A stretch of 64,000 bases of DNA from Pseudoxanthomonas kaohsiungensis (lineage in GTDB: Bacteria > Pseudomonadota > Gammaproteobacteria > Xanthomonadales > Xanthomonadaceae), in NCBI RefSeq assembly GCF_010211765.1, contig NZ_PDWO01000013.1:53525-117524 (forward strand), given 5' to 3'. The position numbers and the translations under genes are program-made. The notes below the pieces were generated by a model. The model was not told the DNA's origin, did no database searches, and saw nothing but the letters and a program-made list of their open reading frames with translations. Below, one piece after another: positions 56,935 through 64,000 of this stretch. The stretch's first letter is position 1, and every line of letters begins with the position of its first letter.

Positions 56935-57132
56935 ATGACGCGCGACCAAGCCACGACCCCGCCCGCCACCCGCCCCAACCGTCGCAGCGACGAGGCGCAC
57001 GTGCCCGCCGCCGACAAGCTGCGCAACGACAAGGCACGCTGGAAGGACCACGACCAGCCCGACGATCCGCGCAGCGACCGGCCCGATCCCGAACACGACT
57101 ATCCCGATGCCGGCACGGCCGTCCCGCGCTGA
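56935..57132 (+). CDS. Small hydrophilic protein, unknown
   Basis: 65 aa, rich in Asp, Arg, Pro and Lys, probably disordered (RSDEAHVPAADKLRNDKARWKDHDQPDDP). GGGAG precedes the ATG. It recalls small stress-associated hydrophilic proteins but I recognise no family. The 180 bp upstream hold no other gene. Confidence 0.5.
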   Translation: MTRDQATTPPATRPNRRSDEAHVPAADKLRNDKARWKDHDQPDDPRSDRPDPEHDYPDAGTAVPR

Positions 57133-57169
57133 GCCTGCCGCCGCCATCGGTCCCGACCGGAGCGCCGCC

Positions 57170-57412
57170 ATGCATACGCGTCCCGACATCGATGCCGAAC
57201 TTGAGCGCCTGCAGCAGCGGCTGCCGATGCTGGTAGGGCAGCTGCCCGCCGACCAGGTGCTGGCCGCGTTCGCCCGTGAAGCCGGGCCCCTCAACGAATC
57301 CGTGCCGGAGGAACACCGCGCCTACGTCACCGGCCGCCTGAACTGCATGCTGGCCGCCGCCGGCCTGGTGCCGGGCGAGACCGAGGGCGAGCCCTGCCCG
57401 ACCGGCGACTGA
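57170..57412 (+). CDS. Small alpha-helical protein, unknown
   Basis: 80 aa from MHTRPDIDAELERL with GGAG upstream. It is predicted helical with several Leu heptads (LERLQQRLPMLVGQL) and two late Cys (LNCML, EPCP). It starts 37 bp after the preceding small gene and may be co-transcribed. Function unknown. Confidence 0.5.
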   Translation: MHTRPDIDAELERLQQRLPMLVGQLPADQVLAAFAREAGPLNESVPEEHRAYVTGRLNCMLAAAGLVPGETEGEPCPTGD

Positions 57413-57532
57413 GGGCCGCGGCGACCCGGCCCGGCGGGGGCAATCGGCAGGCGGCCGGGCGCCGGTGGCCACACGCGGCCCACGCCGCGTCCGGGTCGGT
57501 TCGCGCGTCGGGGACGCGGAATGCCGTTGCAC

Positions 57533-58744
57533 TCATGCTCCGCGCCCGAATCCGAACAACGCCTGCAGCGGATGCGATCGACGCTTGACCAGCGCGGCCA
57601 GCAGCCCCGCGCCCAGCACGCTGTAGGTGATGCCGTTGCCGCCATAGGCCATCGCGAAATGCACCCGCGGCCCCCACTGCCGGTGCGGGCCGAAGAACGG
57701 CAGCCCGTCGCCGGTCTCGGCGAAGGTGCCGGCCCAGGAGAACGCCGGGGTCAGCTGCAGCTGCGGGAACAGCGCGCCGAAGCGCTTGAGCAGCGTGCGC
57801 GCCTTCTTCTCCACCCGTGCGTCGCGTCGCGCGGGCACGTCGACCGCGTCGTCCTCACCGCCCAGCAACAAGCGGCGATCGGCGGTCGAGCGTGCGTACA
57901 GGTACGGGCGCGCCGTCTCCCACAGCAGCGTGTCCTGCAGGAAACCGAGCTCGCCCTCGCCCAGCGGATCGCTGATCAGCGCGTAGCTGCTGCGGTTGCG
58001 CGCCACCGCCTCGGCCAGCCAGTGCTGGCTGGCATAGCCGGCCGCCAGGACCAGGTGGCCGGCGCGGACCACCGGCCCGTGCTCCATCCGCAACGTCACC
58101 GTACGCGTGCCGACCTCGAAATCGAGCATCCGGGTGCGGTCGAACACCGCCACGCCCTCGCCCTGCAGGCGCTGCAGCAGGCGGTGGGCGAGCCGGTACG
58201 GGTCCACCCGCGCGCCGTCGGCGCTGAGCAGCGCGGCGGGCGCATCGAGGCCGTACTCGCGGCGCAGCGCCTCGCGCGAGAGGTACTCGACCGCGATCCC
58301 GTGCCGGGTGCGCGCGGCATGCTCCTCGCGGAGGGCACGGACGTCGCGCCGCCGGCTGGCGAAGTACAGGCTCCCGTTGCGCGCGAACTCCACGTCGCGC
58401 CAAGGCGCGGCGATCGCGCGCAGCTGCTCCAGCGCATCGACGCACGCGCGGTAGGCGAGCGCGGCCTGCGCCTCGCCGTGGCGCCTGGCCAGGTCGACCA
58501 GGTGGGTGTCGATCTCGTACTGCAGCAGCGCGGTGCTGGCGGCGGTGCTGCCCCAGCCGATGTCGCGCTGTTCGACCACCGCCACGTCCAGCCCCTCGCC
58601 GGCCATCGCCCGCGCGATCAGCGCGCCGGTGATGCCGCCGCCGACGATCGCCACGTCGCAGCGCTGGTCGGCCTCCAGCCGCGGGAACGGCTTCATCAAG
58701 CCGTTCTTCACCGCCCAGTACGGGTAACCGCTCTTGAGATCCAT
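57533..58744 (-). CDS. FAD-dependent oxidoreductase (DadA/glycine-oxidase type)
   Basis: 403 aa. The dinucleotide-binding start VAIVGGGITGALIARAMAGEGLDVAVVEQRD is followed by GWGSTAASTALLQYE, and the C-terminal FAD contact GDGLPFFGPH and AMAYGGNGITYSVLGA. The family deaminates amino acids or oxidises small amines; the substrate is unknown. It stands alone, divergent from the OmpR-type regulator. Confidence 0.88.
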   Translation of the reverse strand: MDLKSGYPYWAVKNGLMKPFPRLEADQRCDVAIVGGGITGALIARAMAGEGLDVAVVEQRDIGWGSTAASTALLQYEIDTHLVDLARRHGEAQAALAYRACVDALEQLRAIAAPWRDVEFARNGSLYFASRRRDVRALREEHAARTRHGIAVEYLSREALRREYGLDAPAALLSADGARVDPYRLAHRLLQRLQGEGVAVFDRTRMLDFEVGTRTVTLRMEHGPVVRAGHLVLAAGYASQHWLAEAVARNRSSYALISDPLGEGELGFLQDTLLWETARPYLYARSTADRRLLLGGEDDAVDVPARRDARVEKKARTLLKRFGALFPQLQLTPAFSWAGTFAETGDGLPFFGPHRQWGPRVHFAMAYGGNGITYSVLGAGLLAALVKRRSHPLQALFGFGRGA

Positions 58745-58901
58745 GCCTGACTCCGAAGTGGGCACGCATGCTCCCAGCGCAGGCCGGTGCGCCGGGTGAA
58801 GGCCGCGGGTCGCACCGGCTCCCGATGGCGTGGGCTTCACGCAGCCACGACGGCCGGTTCGGCAGTTTCACCAAACTGAACTTCCCACCCCGGAACCGAC
58901 C

Positions 58902-59654
58902 ATGCGCCAGACCACCGGAATCGTCCTGATCGTCGAGGACAACCGCAGCCTCGCCGAGACGCTCGGCAACTACCTGGAAAGCCAGGGCTTCGATGTCGAC
59001 TACGCCGCCGACGGCCTGGAGGGCTACCGCCTGGCCGCGGAGAACCACTACGACGCCATCGTCCTGGACGGCAACCTGCCGCGCCTGGACGGGCTGGAAG
59101 TGTGCCGCCGCCTGCGTGGCGAAGCGCGCAACTCGACCCCGGTGATCATGCTCACGGCCCGCGACACCCTGGACGACAAGCTCGCCGGCCTGGACAACGG
59201 CGCCGACGACTACCTGACCAAGCCGTTCGCCGCGCAGGAGCTGGATGCGCGCCTGCGCGCGGTGATGCGCCGCAACCGCAAGGAGCTGGGCCAGCAGGTC
59301 CTGACCGTGGGCGACCTGGTGTTCGATCCGGCCAGCCACCGCGTCACCCGCGCCGGCCAGGAACTGATGGTCTCGCCGATCGGGACCAAGCTGCTGCATA
59401 TCCTGATGCGCGAATCCCCGCGCGTGGTCACCCGGCGCGAGATCGAGGGCGAGATCTGGGGCACCAGCCTGCCCGACTCGGACACCCTGCGCAGCCACCT
59501 CTACAACCTGCGCAAGGTCATCGACAAGGGCTTCGACACTCCGCTGCTGCATACCGTGCAGAGCGCCGGCTACCGCATGGCCGACCTCGCCCGCCCCGTG
59601 CAGAAGGCCGCCGCGGCCCAGCCGGCCGCCAGCGCCGATCCGGTCGCCGCCTGA
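58902..59654 (+). CDS. OmpR/PhoB-type response regulator
   Basis: 250 aa. Receiver domain (LIVEDN, phospho-acceptor D56 in AIVLDGNLP, Thr in VIMLTA, Lys in YLTKPF), then a winged-helix DNA-binding domain (VSPIGTKLLHILMRESPRVVTRREIEGEIWG, LRSHLYNLRKVIDKG). An Ala-rich tail ends the protein. It precedes the PAS kinase by 37 bp and could be its partner, although a receiver-only gene lies at the other end of that kinase. Confidence 0.92.
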   Translation: MRQTTGIVLIVEDNRSLAETLGNYLESQGFDVDYAADGLEGYRLAAENHYDAIVLDGNLPRLDGLEVCRRLRGEARNSTPVIMLTARDTLDDKLAGLDNGADDYLTKPFAAQELDARLRAVMRRNRKELGQQVLTVGDLVFDPASHRVTRAGQELMVSPIGTKLLHILMRESPRVVTRREIEGEIWGTSLPDSDTLRSHLYNLRKVIDKGFDTPLLHTVQSAGYRMADLARPVQKAAAAQPAASADPVAA

Positions 59655-59691
59655 GCCGGATCCGCCAGCACCCGCCCGACGCCGTGCGCGC

Positions 59692-60822
59692 ATGAGCCGA
59701 CCCGCCATGCGGTTCCCGGTGGACCCCGAGCACCTGCTGCTGTCCGGGGTCACCGATTATGCGATCTACATGCTCGACCCGTCGGGCGTCATCCTCAGCT
59801 GGAACACCGGCGGTGAACGGATCAAGGGCTACTCCGACGCCGAGGTGATCGGGGAGCACTTCTCGAAGTTCTACACCGCCGAGGACCGCGCCGCCGGCGA
59901 GCCGGGCAGGGCCCTGGCGACCGCCGCGCGCGAGGGCCGCTACGAGGCCGAGGGCTGGCGCGTGCGCAAGGACGGCTCGCGCTTCCGCGCCAACATCGTG
60001 ATCGACGCGATCTGGCACGAGGGCCGGCACGTGGGCTTCGCCAAGATCACCCGCGACATCACCGAGCGCTACACCGCCCAGCAGCAGCTGCGGGCGGCGC
60101 AGCATTCGCTGGCGCAGGTGCAGCGGATCAACGCGCTGGGCCAGCTCAGCCTCGGCCTGGCGCACGACTTCAACAACCTGCTGGCGGTGGTCACCGCCAG
60201 CCTGGACTTGCTGCCCGGCGCCGACGAGGCCCGCCGCCAGCGCCTGGTCGACGTGGCCCGCCAGGCCACCGAGCGCGGCCAGCGCCTGACCCTGCAGATG
60301 CTGGCCTTCGCCCGCGGGCAGCGGCTGGCGCCGGCGCTGCATGACGTCAATGCGCTGGTGTTCGATGCGGCCGACGTCTACCGCCGCGCCGCCGGCGCCA
60401 TCACCCAGTGCGAGTTCGCCCTGTCCGAGGTGCCGCCGGTGATGGTCGACGCCGGACAACTCGAGGCGGCCCTGCTCAACCTCGTGGGCAACGCGCGCGA
60501 CGCGCTGCAGTCGCCCGGCACCATCCGCATCTCGACCCGGCACGCGCGACCGGACCCGCGCGAGCACGTCGAGGCCCGCGAGGGCACCGACTACGTCTAC
60601 ATCACCGTCGCCGACGACGGCCCCGGCATGGACGAGGAAGTGCGGCTGCGCGCGATGGAGCCGTTCTTCACCACCAAGGACGTCGGCCACGGCAGCGGCC
60701 TGGGCCTGAGCCAGGTGTTCGGCTTCGCCAGCCAGTCCGGCGGCTTCGCCTTCATCGACAGCGAGCCCGGGCGCGGCACCCGCGTCACCCTCGCCCTCCC
60801 GATACCGGACCCTGCCCCATGA
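59692..60822 (+). CDS. PAS-domain sensor histidine kinase (soluble)
   Basis: 376 aa without membrane segments. One PAS domain (residues about 12-125; ILSWNTGGERIKGYSDAEVIGEHFSKFY is typical of redox/light-type PAS). HisKA has H158 in GLAHDFNNLL, and the HATPase domain has NLVGNARDAL, DDGPGMDEE and GSGLGLSQVFG. The ligand is unknown. The stop overlaps the next receiver gene (ATGA), so kinase and that regulator are made together. Confidence 0.9.
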   Translation: MSRPAMRFPVDPEHLLLSGVTDYAIYMLDPSGVILSWNTGGERIKGYSDAEVIGEHFSKFYTAEDRAAGEPGRALATAAREGRYEAEGWRVRKDGSRFRANIVIDAIWHEGRHVGFAKITRDITERYTAQQQLRAAQHSLAQVQRINALGQLSLGLAHDFNNLLAVVTASLDLLPGADEARRQRLVDVARQATERGQRLTLQMLAFARGQRLAPALHDVNALVFDAADVYRRAAGAITQCEFALSEVPPVMVDAGQLEAALLNLVGNARDALQSPGTIRISTRHARPDPREHVEAREGTDYVYITVADDGPGMDEEVRLRAMEPFFTTKDVGHGSGLGLSQVFGFASQSGGFAFIDSEPGRGTRVTLALPIPDPAP

Positions 60823-61187
60823 CCCGCCTGCTCTACGTCGAAGACGACCCGCTCCTGCGCACCGTCACCACCATGGCCCTGGAAGACGCCGGCTACGAGG
60901 TGGTGCGGGCCGAGGACGGCCGCGAGGCACTGCGCCTGCTCGAAGAGCACGGCGGCTTCGACTTCGTGGTCAGCGACATCAGCATGCCCGGCGGCGTCAG
61001 CGGGCTGGACGTGGCCCAGGCCGCGCGGCAATCGCGCCCGGGCTGCCGCATGGTGCTGATGTCCGGCTACGCGACCTCGCAGTTGCCGGCGCTGCCGGAC
61101 GACGCGCTGTTCATGACCAAGCCGTTCCGCGTGCCCGACCTGCTGGCGATGCTGGCCGACGGCGCGCAGCCCAGCGCGGCGGCCTGA
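60819..61187 (+). CDS. Single-domain response regulator
   Basis: 122 aa receiver only (LLYVEDDPLLR, Asp in FVVSDISMPGG, Lys in MTKPFRV). It is translationally coupled to the PAS kinase. Receivers of this type with NtrB-like HDFNNLL kinases often regulate the kinase or relay to other outputs. Confidence 0.88.
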   Translation: MTRLLYVEDDPLLRTVTTMALEDAGYEVVRAEDGREALRLLEEHGGFDFVVSDISMPGGVSGLDVAQAARQSRPGCRMVLMSGYATSQLPALPDDALFMTKPFRVPDLLAMLADGAQPSAAA

Positions 61188-61222
61188 TCCGCCCAGGCGA
61201 CGGCCCTGGCCCACTCGGCCGA

Positions 61223-61618
61223 CTACCGGAAGTGCTCGACCGCAGCCGGTGGCACGACCCAGGCATGCATGCGCTCCTCGTACACCGACACGGTCGGCGC
61301 CGGGAAACGCGGATCGGCGAACGCGCCTATCGGAATGCTGACGTAGTCCGGCAGGCCGAGCGGCTCGTAGTAGACGGTAGCCCCGCATCGGGGGCAGAAA
61401 TGGAAGCGCGCGCCCGGGCCTTCGTCGCCCGCCTGCACGTACTGCGACGACTCGCCGGCAGGGGCGACGTCCGCGCGCGGGAACCGCGCCTGCGCGCTGA
61501 ACGGACCCCCGGTGCGCCGCTGGCAGGCCAGGCAGTGGCAGATCGACACCCGCACCGGTTCGCCGACGACGCGGGCGGTGAGCTGGCCACAACTGCAGGA
61601 GGCGATCCGTTCCATCAT
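61223..61618 (-). CDS. GFA/CENP-V-family protein
   Basis: 131 aa. Zn-binding Cys pattern CSCGQL, CHCLACQRRTG and CPRCGATVYY. Members include glutathione-dependent formaldehyde-activating enzyme (Gfa) and S-hydroxymethylglutathione-binding proteins; most are of unknown substrate. Start MMERIASC (61618) is chosen because the upstream extension is Arg-rich and unlike the family. Confidence 0.85.
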   Translation of the reverse strand: MMERIASCSCGQLTARVVGEPVRVSICHCLACQRRTGGPFSAQARFPRADVAPAGESSQYVQAGDEGPGARFHFCPRCGATVYYEPLGLPDYVSIPIGAFADPRFPAPTVSVYEERMHAWVVPPAAVEHFR

Positions 61619-61687
61619 CCGTTTCCGTGGTGAAGCCATCGCGGGAGCCCGGTCGCGTCGCAGGCCACGTTCGCCTGCGACCACGAC

Positions 61688-62218
61688 CTAGGTGCCGAGC
61701 CTGAGCGCCAGCACGTGGTCATCGTACGCCTTCCCGCCGACGTGGAACGTCCGCTCGGCGACATGCGAGAACCCCTGCTTGAGGTAGAAGCCCAGTGCCG
61801 CCTCGTTGCCCGCATACACACCCAGCAGCAGGCGCACCGCCCCGGTGGCACGGGCGAACTCCACGGCCTGCGCGAGCAGCCGCTTGCCCGCCCCACCGCC
61901 CTGGTAGCGGCCGAGCAGGTAGATGCGCTTGAGCTCGAGGTCCTCGTCCGGGTTCGCCACCGCCAGGTCCGGCGGCGTGACGACCAGATAGCCCACCGGC
62001 GCGCCGCCGGCCGGCGCCTCCACCAGCCACACGCCGGCGCGGGGGTCCTCCAGTCAGTCGCGGTAACGGGCCGCTCCGTGCGCGCCCGCGCAATGGCCGA
62101 CGATCGCCGCGCCATCCAGCACGCCCGCGAACGTCTCGAGGAACGTGGCCTGGCCCACCAGCGACAGTGCGGCCTCATCGCCGGGGCTGGCGCGCCGGAT
62201 GCTGACTTCACCTACCAT
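61688..62218 (-). pseudogene. GNAT N-acetyltransferase interrupted by one in-frame TGA
   Basis: From ATG 62218 (MVGEVSIRRASPGDEAAL) the frame runs 54 codons, meets TGA at 62054-62056 and continues in the same frame to the natural stop at 61688. The downstream part holds the acetyl-CoA loop GRYQGGGAGKRLLAQAVEFAR and LGFYLKQGFSHV. Family members have Trp at this position (YRDWL...DPRAGVWL), so a TGG-to-TGA change fits. Either the gene is newly dead, or this is a sequence error. No frameshift is needed to restore it. Confidence 0.85.
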
Positions 62219-62288
62219 GCCCTGTGCTCCCCTCCGTCAATGCGTGACTCAAGCCGGCCCACCAGGCGACATCGGCTTGCTTGCATGG

Positions 62289-62711
62289 TCAGGCGGCACG
62301 GTCGCCACTTGCGGGCACTCCCCCGGGGATACGGGCGATGACCTTGATCTCGAAGTCGAACCCCGCGAGCCAGTTGACGCCTATCGCCGTCCAGTTCGGA
62401 TAAGGCGCCTCGGGGAAGACCTCGCCCTTGATAGCCATGATCGTCCCGAACTGGTTCTCCGGATCGGTATGGAAGGTCGTCACATCGACGATGTCGTCGA
62501 ACCCACACCCACCTGCCCGCAGGGTCGCCTCGAGATTGGCGAATGCCAGGCGCACCTGGGCCTCGAAGTCCGGCTCGGGGGAGCCATCGCTGCGGCTTCC
62601 GACCTGGCCGGACACGAACAGAAGATCACCCGACCTTATCGCCGCGGAATAGGTCTGCGAGGAGTAGAGGTCATGCCGACCAGCGGGGAAAACGGCGTCA
62701 CGGGGGGCCAT
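62289..62711 (-). CDS. RidA/YjgF-family protein
   Basis: 140 aa from MAPRDAVF. RidA fold with FVSGQVG, VDVTTFH and the C-terminal FEIKVIARIP region. RidA proteins hydrolyse reactive enamine/imine intermediates of amino-acid metabolism. Its start overlaps the end of the cupin gene by 14 bp. Confidence 0.87.
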   Translation of the reverse strand: MAPRDAVFPAGRHDLYSSQTYSAAIRSGDLLFVSGQVGSRSDGSPEPDFEAQVRLAFANLEATLRAGGCGFDDIVDVTTFHTDPENQFGTIMAIKGEVFPEAPYPNWTAIGVNWLAGFDFEIKVIARIPGGVPASGDRAA

Positions 62712-63174
62712 CTGGATTTCCTCTTGTGGGCTGCTGGAACGCGGTATCGCCAGGAAGCAGCGCCGTCTTGGTCGAACCGCCAGACGGCGGATCGACAAAC
62801 ACCGCCTGCCCGCCCTGGCGTTCAAACGTCAGGTTGACGGTGCGGCCAACGGCACGGGTGCGATGGACCACTCCAGCCGGCACCACCAGGCACTGCCATG
62901 GGCGCAGTATGGCCTCTTCACCGCCGGCGAACTCGATGTGCAACTCGCCATCCACCACCAGGAACAGTTCATCGGTATCGGGATGGTGGTGCCAGCGGTA
63001 CTCGCCCTCGAACACGGCCATGCGCAGGCAATCGTCGTTGACGTCGAGCAGGACCTGGTTTCGATAGGCTTCGTTGACCTCGGCCTGGATCGCCCGGACA
63101 TCGACGACACCGCAAGCGGCGAACCTGGCGCGCTCGGACGAGTACTCACCGGCGGACGGGAACTTGGATGTCAT
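62698..63174 (-). CDS. Cupin-domain protein
   Basis: 158 aa, single cupin domain. Metal-ligand motif 1 is YRWHHHPDTDELFLVVDGELHIEF, motif 2 PWQCLVVPAGVVHRTRA. Function unknown; the overlap with ridA suggests a shared small-molecule pathway. Codon use is slightly less G/C-extreme than in the core genes, hinting at later acquisition. Confidence 0.85.
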   Translation of the reverse strand: MTSKFPSAGEYSSERARFAACGVVDVRAIQAEVNEAYRNQVLLDVNDDCLRMAVFEGEYRWHHHPDTDELFLVVDGELHIEFAGGEEAILRPWQCLVVPAGVVHRTRAVGRTVNLTFERQGGQAVFVDPPSGGSTKTALLPGDTAFQQPTRGNPDGPP

Positions 63175-63420
63175 AGACCCTCCAGGCGCTCAAGACCGAC
63201 AGCGCCACTCGACGCTTGCGTTCAGCGGGGCCCAGTCGGGACCGCTTCGACGGACGATCGGGACACACAGCGTACGCGCCGCACCGTGAACTCTTCCTTC
63301 GCCGATCCACTGAGCCGCCCTGCCAGTCGCTTAGGCGAATGGCAGGAGCTTTGATTCGTCTCTGTAACCGCCGATTGTTCTGGGGCCGGGCGTTGCCATG
63401 GAAGCACTACTGAGGGTTAG
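63175..63420. other. Intergenic region upstream of the IS110 element
   Basis: No gene is supported. A hairpin CTGCCA-g-TCGC-ttag-GCGA-a-TGGCAG spans 63320-63345. The rest is less GC-rich than the surroundings. The left boundary of the element lies somewhere between here and 63470 and cannot be fixed without another copy. Confidence 0.4.
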
Positions 63421-64000
63421 GCCAGGGTGTCCACTGAAGCGAAGGAACTACCGCGTCGGCTTGAATGATGGGATGGACTCCTCCCGCGTCACCACACGGC
63501 TTCGATGAGCCAGACCGATACTGGATCGGGACACGGGATCACGAGAGGAGTCCACGCCATGCATGCTAGTACCGTTGCCATCGACCTGGCAAAAGAGGTC
63601 TTCGAGCTGGCCTTCGCCGACGACCGGGGCAGGGTCGTGGAGCGCAAGCGCCTGTCGCGCCGGGCCTTCGCCCGGGCCTTGGAGCAGCGCCCACCGCTGC
63701 GGGTACTGATGGAGGCCTGCGGCAGCGCGCATTACTGGGCCCGGCGCTTCCAGCGCCTGGGACATGCGGTGCGGTTGCTGCCCGCCCGCGACGTACGCCC
63801 GTATGTGCGGGGCAACAAGACCGACCGCAACGACGTGGCCGGGATACTGGAAGCGGACCGCTGCGGCAACATTGCCGGCGTGCCGGTGAAGACACCCGAG
63901 CAACAGGGCATCCAGGCGCTGCACCGGCTACGCGAACACCTCAAGGCCGAGCGCACCGCCACGACCAACCTGCTGCGCGGCGTGCTGCGCGAATTCGGGG
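63421..64000 (+). mobile_element. IS110-family insertion element (partial, left end)
   Basis: A transposase of the DEDD/IS110 type starts at 63559. Its upstream non-coding leader contains an inverted repeat TGGACTCCTC (63474-63483) / GAGGAGTCCA (63545-63554) and a small hairpin CCGAT-ACTGG-ATCGG (63515-63529). In IS110-group elements this leader encodes the bridge RNA that guides recombination, so the structure is of interest. The right end is outside the window and the exact left end is uncertain. Confidence 0.8.
63559..64000 (+). CDS. IS110-family transposase (N-terminal part, truncated by window end)
   Basis: The frame is open to the last base, 147 codons. RuvC-like acidic residues are visible: Asp in TVAIDLAK, Glu in LMEACGSAHYWARR, Asp in NKTDRNDVAGI. 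GAGGAG precedes the ATG. The C-terminal serine-containing domain lies past the window. IS110 transposases work with a bridge RNA rather than terminal inverted repeats. Confidence 0.92.
   Translation, partial: MHASTVAIDLAKEVFELAFADDRGRVVERKRLSRRAFARALEQRPPLRVLMEACGSAHYWARRFQRLGHAVRLLPARDVRPYVRGNKTDRNDVAGILEADRCGNIAGVPVKTPEQQGIQALHRLREHLKAERTATTNLLRGVLREFG

Noticed and set aside
61688..62032. Short intact acetyltransferase starting at 62032
   Set aside because: That ATG lies inside the GNAT domain and would drop the first strands; the family N terminus is present upstream in the same frame, broken by TGA.

Overview
This window is a high-GC gammaproteobacterial chromosome segment that looks like the Xanthomonadaceae/Lysobacteraceae, most likely close to Pseudoxanthomonas, Luteimonas or Thermomonas. 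That placement is an inference from the very G/C-rich codon use, the xylan-utilisation gene set with a long TonB-dependent receptor, xyl-box-like palindromes, and short GTAG-type palindromic repeats (REPs) typical of the family. No marker gene allows a species call.

Layout: (1) 0-4.3 kb, c-di-GMP/two-component signalling: a receiver-GGDEF-EAL protein with degenerate active sites, and a hybrid kinase. (2) 4.2-8.9 kb, bacterioferritin and its ferredoxin behind a Fur-box-like site, RppH, a tRNA-Met with its own promoter and terminator, an exported amidohydrolase and a DcaP-like porin. (3) 9.0-13.7 kb, periplasmic nitrate reductase napEFDABC. (4) 13.9-24.4 kb, an assimilatory nitrate operon (narK, a GNAT gene, nirB, nirD, nasA, cobA) whose genes overlap or nearly touch, with nasT-nasS upstream. 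Its leader carries NtrC-like sites, a sigma-54 promoter, two ANTAR-type hexaloop hairpins and an intrinsic terminator. A tandem REP array lies between nasS and this promoter region. (5) 24.5-37.6 kb, anaerobic/denitrification block: hemN, fnr, quinol-type norB, a DUF2249 gene, a 12-TM protein, oprC, nirK, nirV, a SCO protein and azurin, with five FNR-type boxes. Two small proteins with Cys-rich tails lie near norB and after azurin. (6) 37.7-56.3 kb, an active-site-complete formylglycine-generating-enzyme-like gene, then a xylan/glucuronoxylan locus: aldose epimerase, GH43, GPH symporter and TonB receptor on the minus strand; ExuT-like transporter, GH115, UxaC, a GH2-ThuA fusion and GH10 on the plus strand. 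Two 14-18 bp palindromes occupy the divergent promoter region. (7) 56.3-61.2 kb, signalling genes (two receiver-only regulators, an OmpR-type regulator, a PAS kinase), two small proteins and an FAD oxidoreductase. (8) 61.2-64.0 kb, a GFA-like protein, an acetyltransferase broken by one in-frame TGA, RidA, a cupin and the start of an IS110-family element cut by the window end.

Taken together, the cell can import and assimilate nitrate, respire nitrate in the periplasm, and reduce nitrite to N2O with copper enzymes (no nosZ or nar is in view). It can also break down glucuronoxylan outside or in the periplasm and feed xylose and glucuronate inward. The most notable signals are the complete sigma-54/NasST attenuation leader, REP elements that supply stop codons and possibly part of a signal peptide, and the pair of Cys-tailed mini-proteins in the copper/denitrification block.
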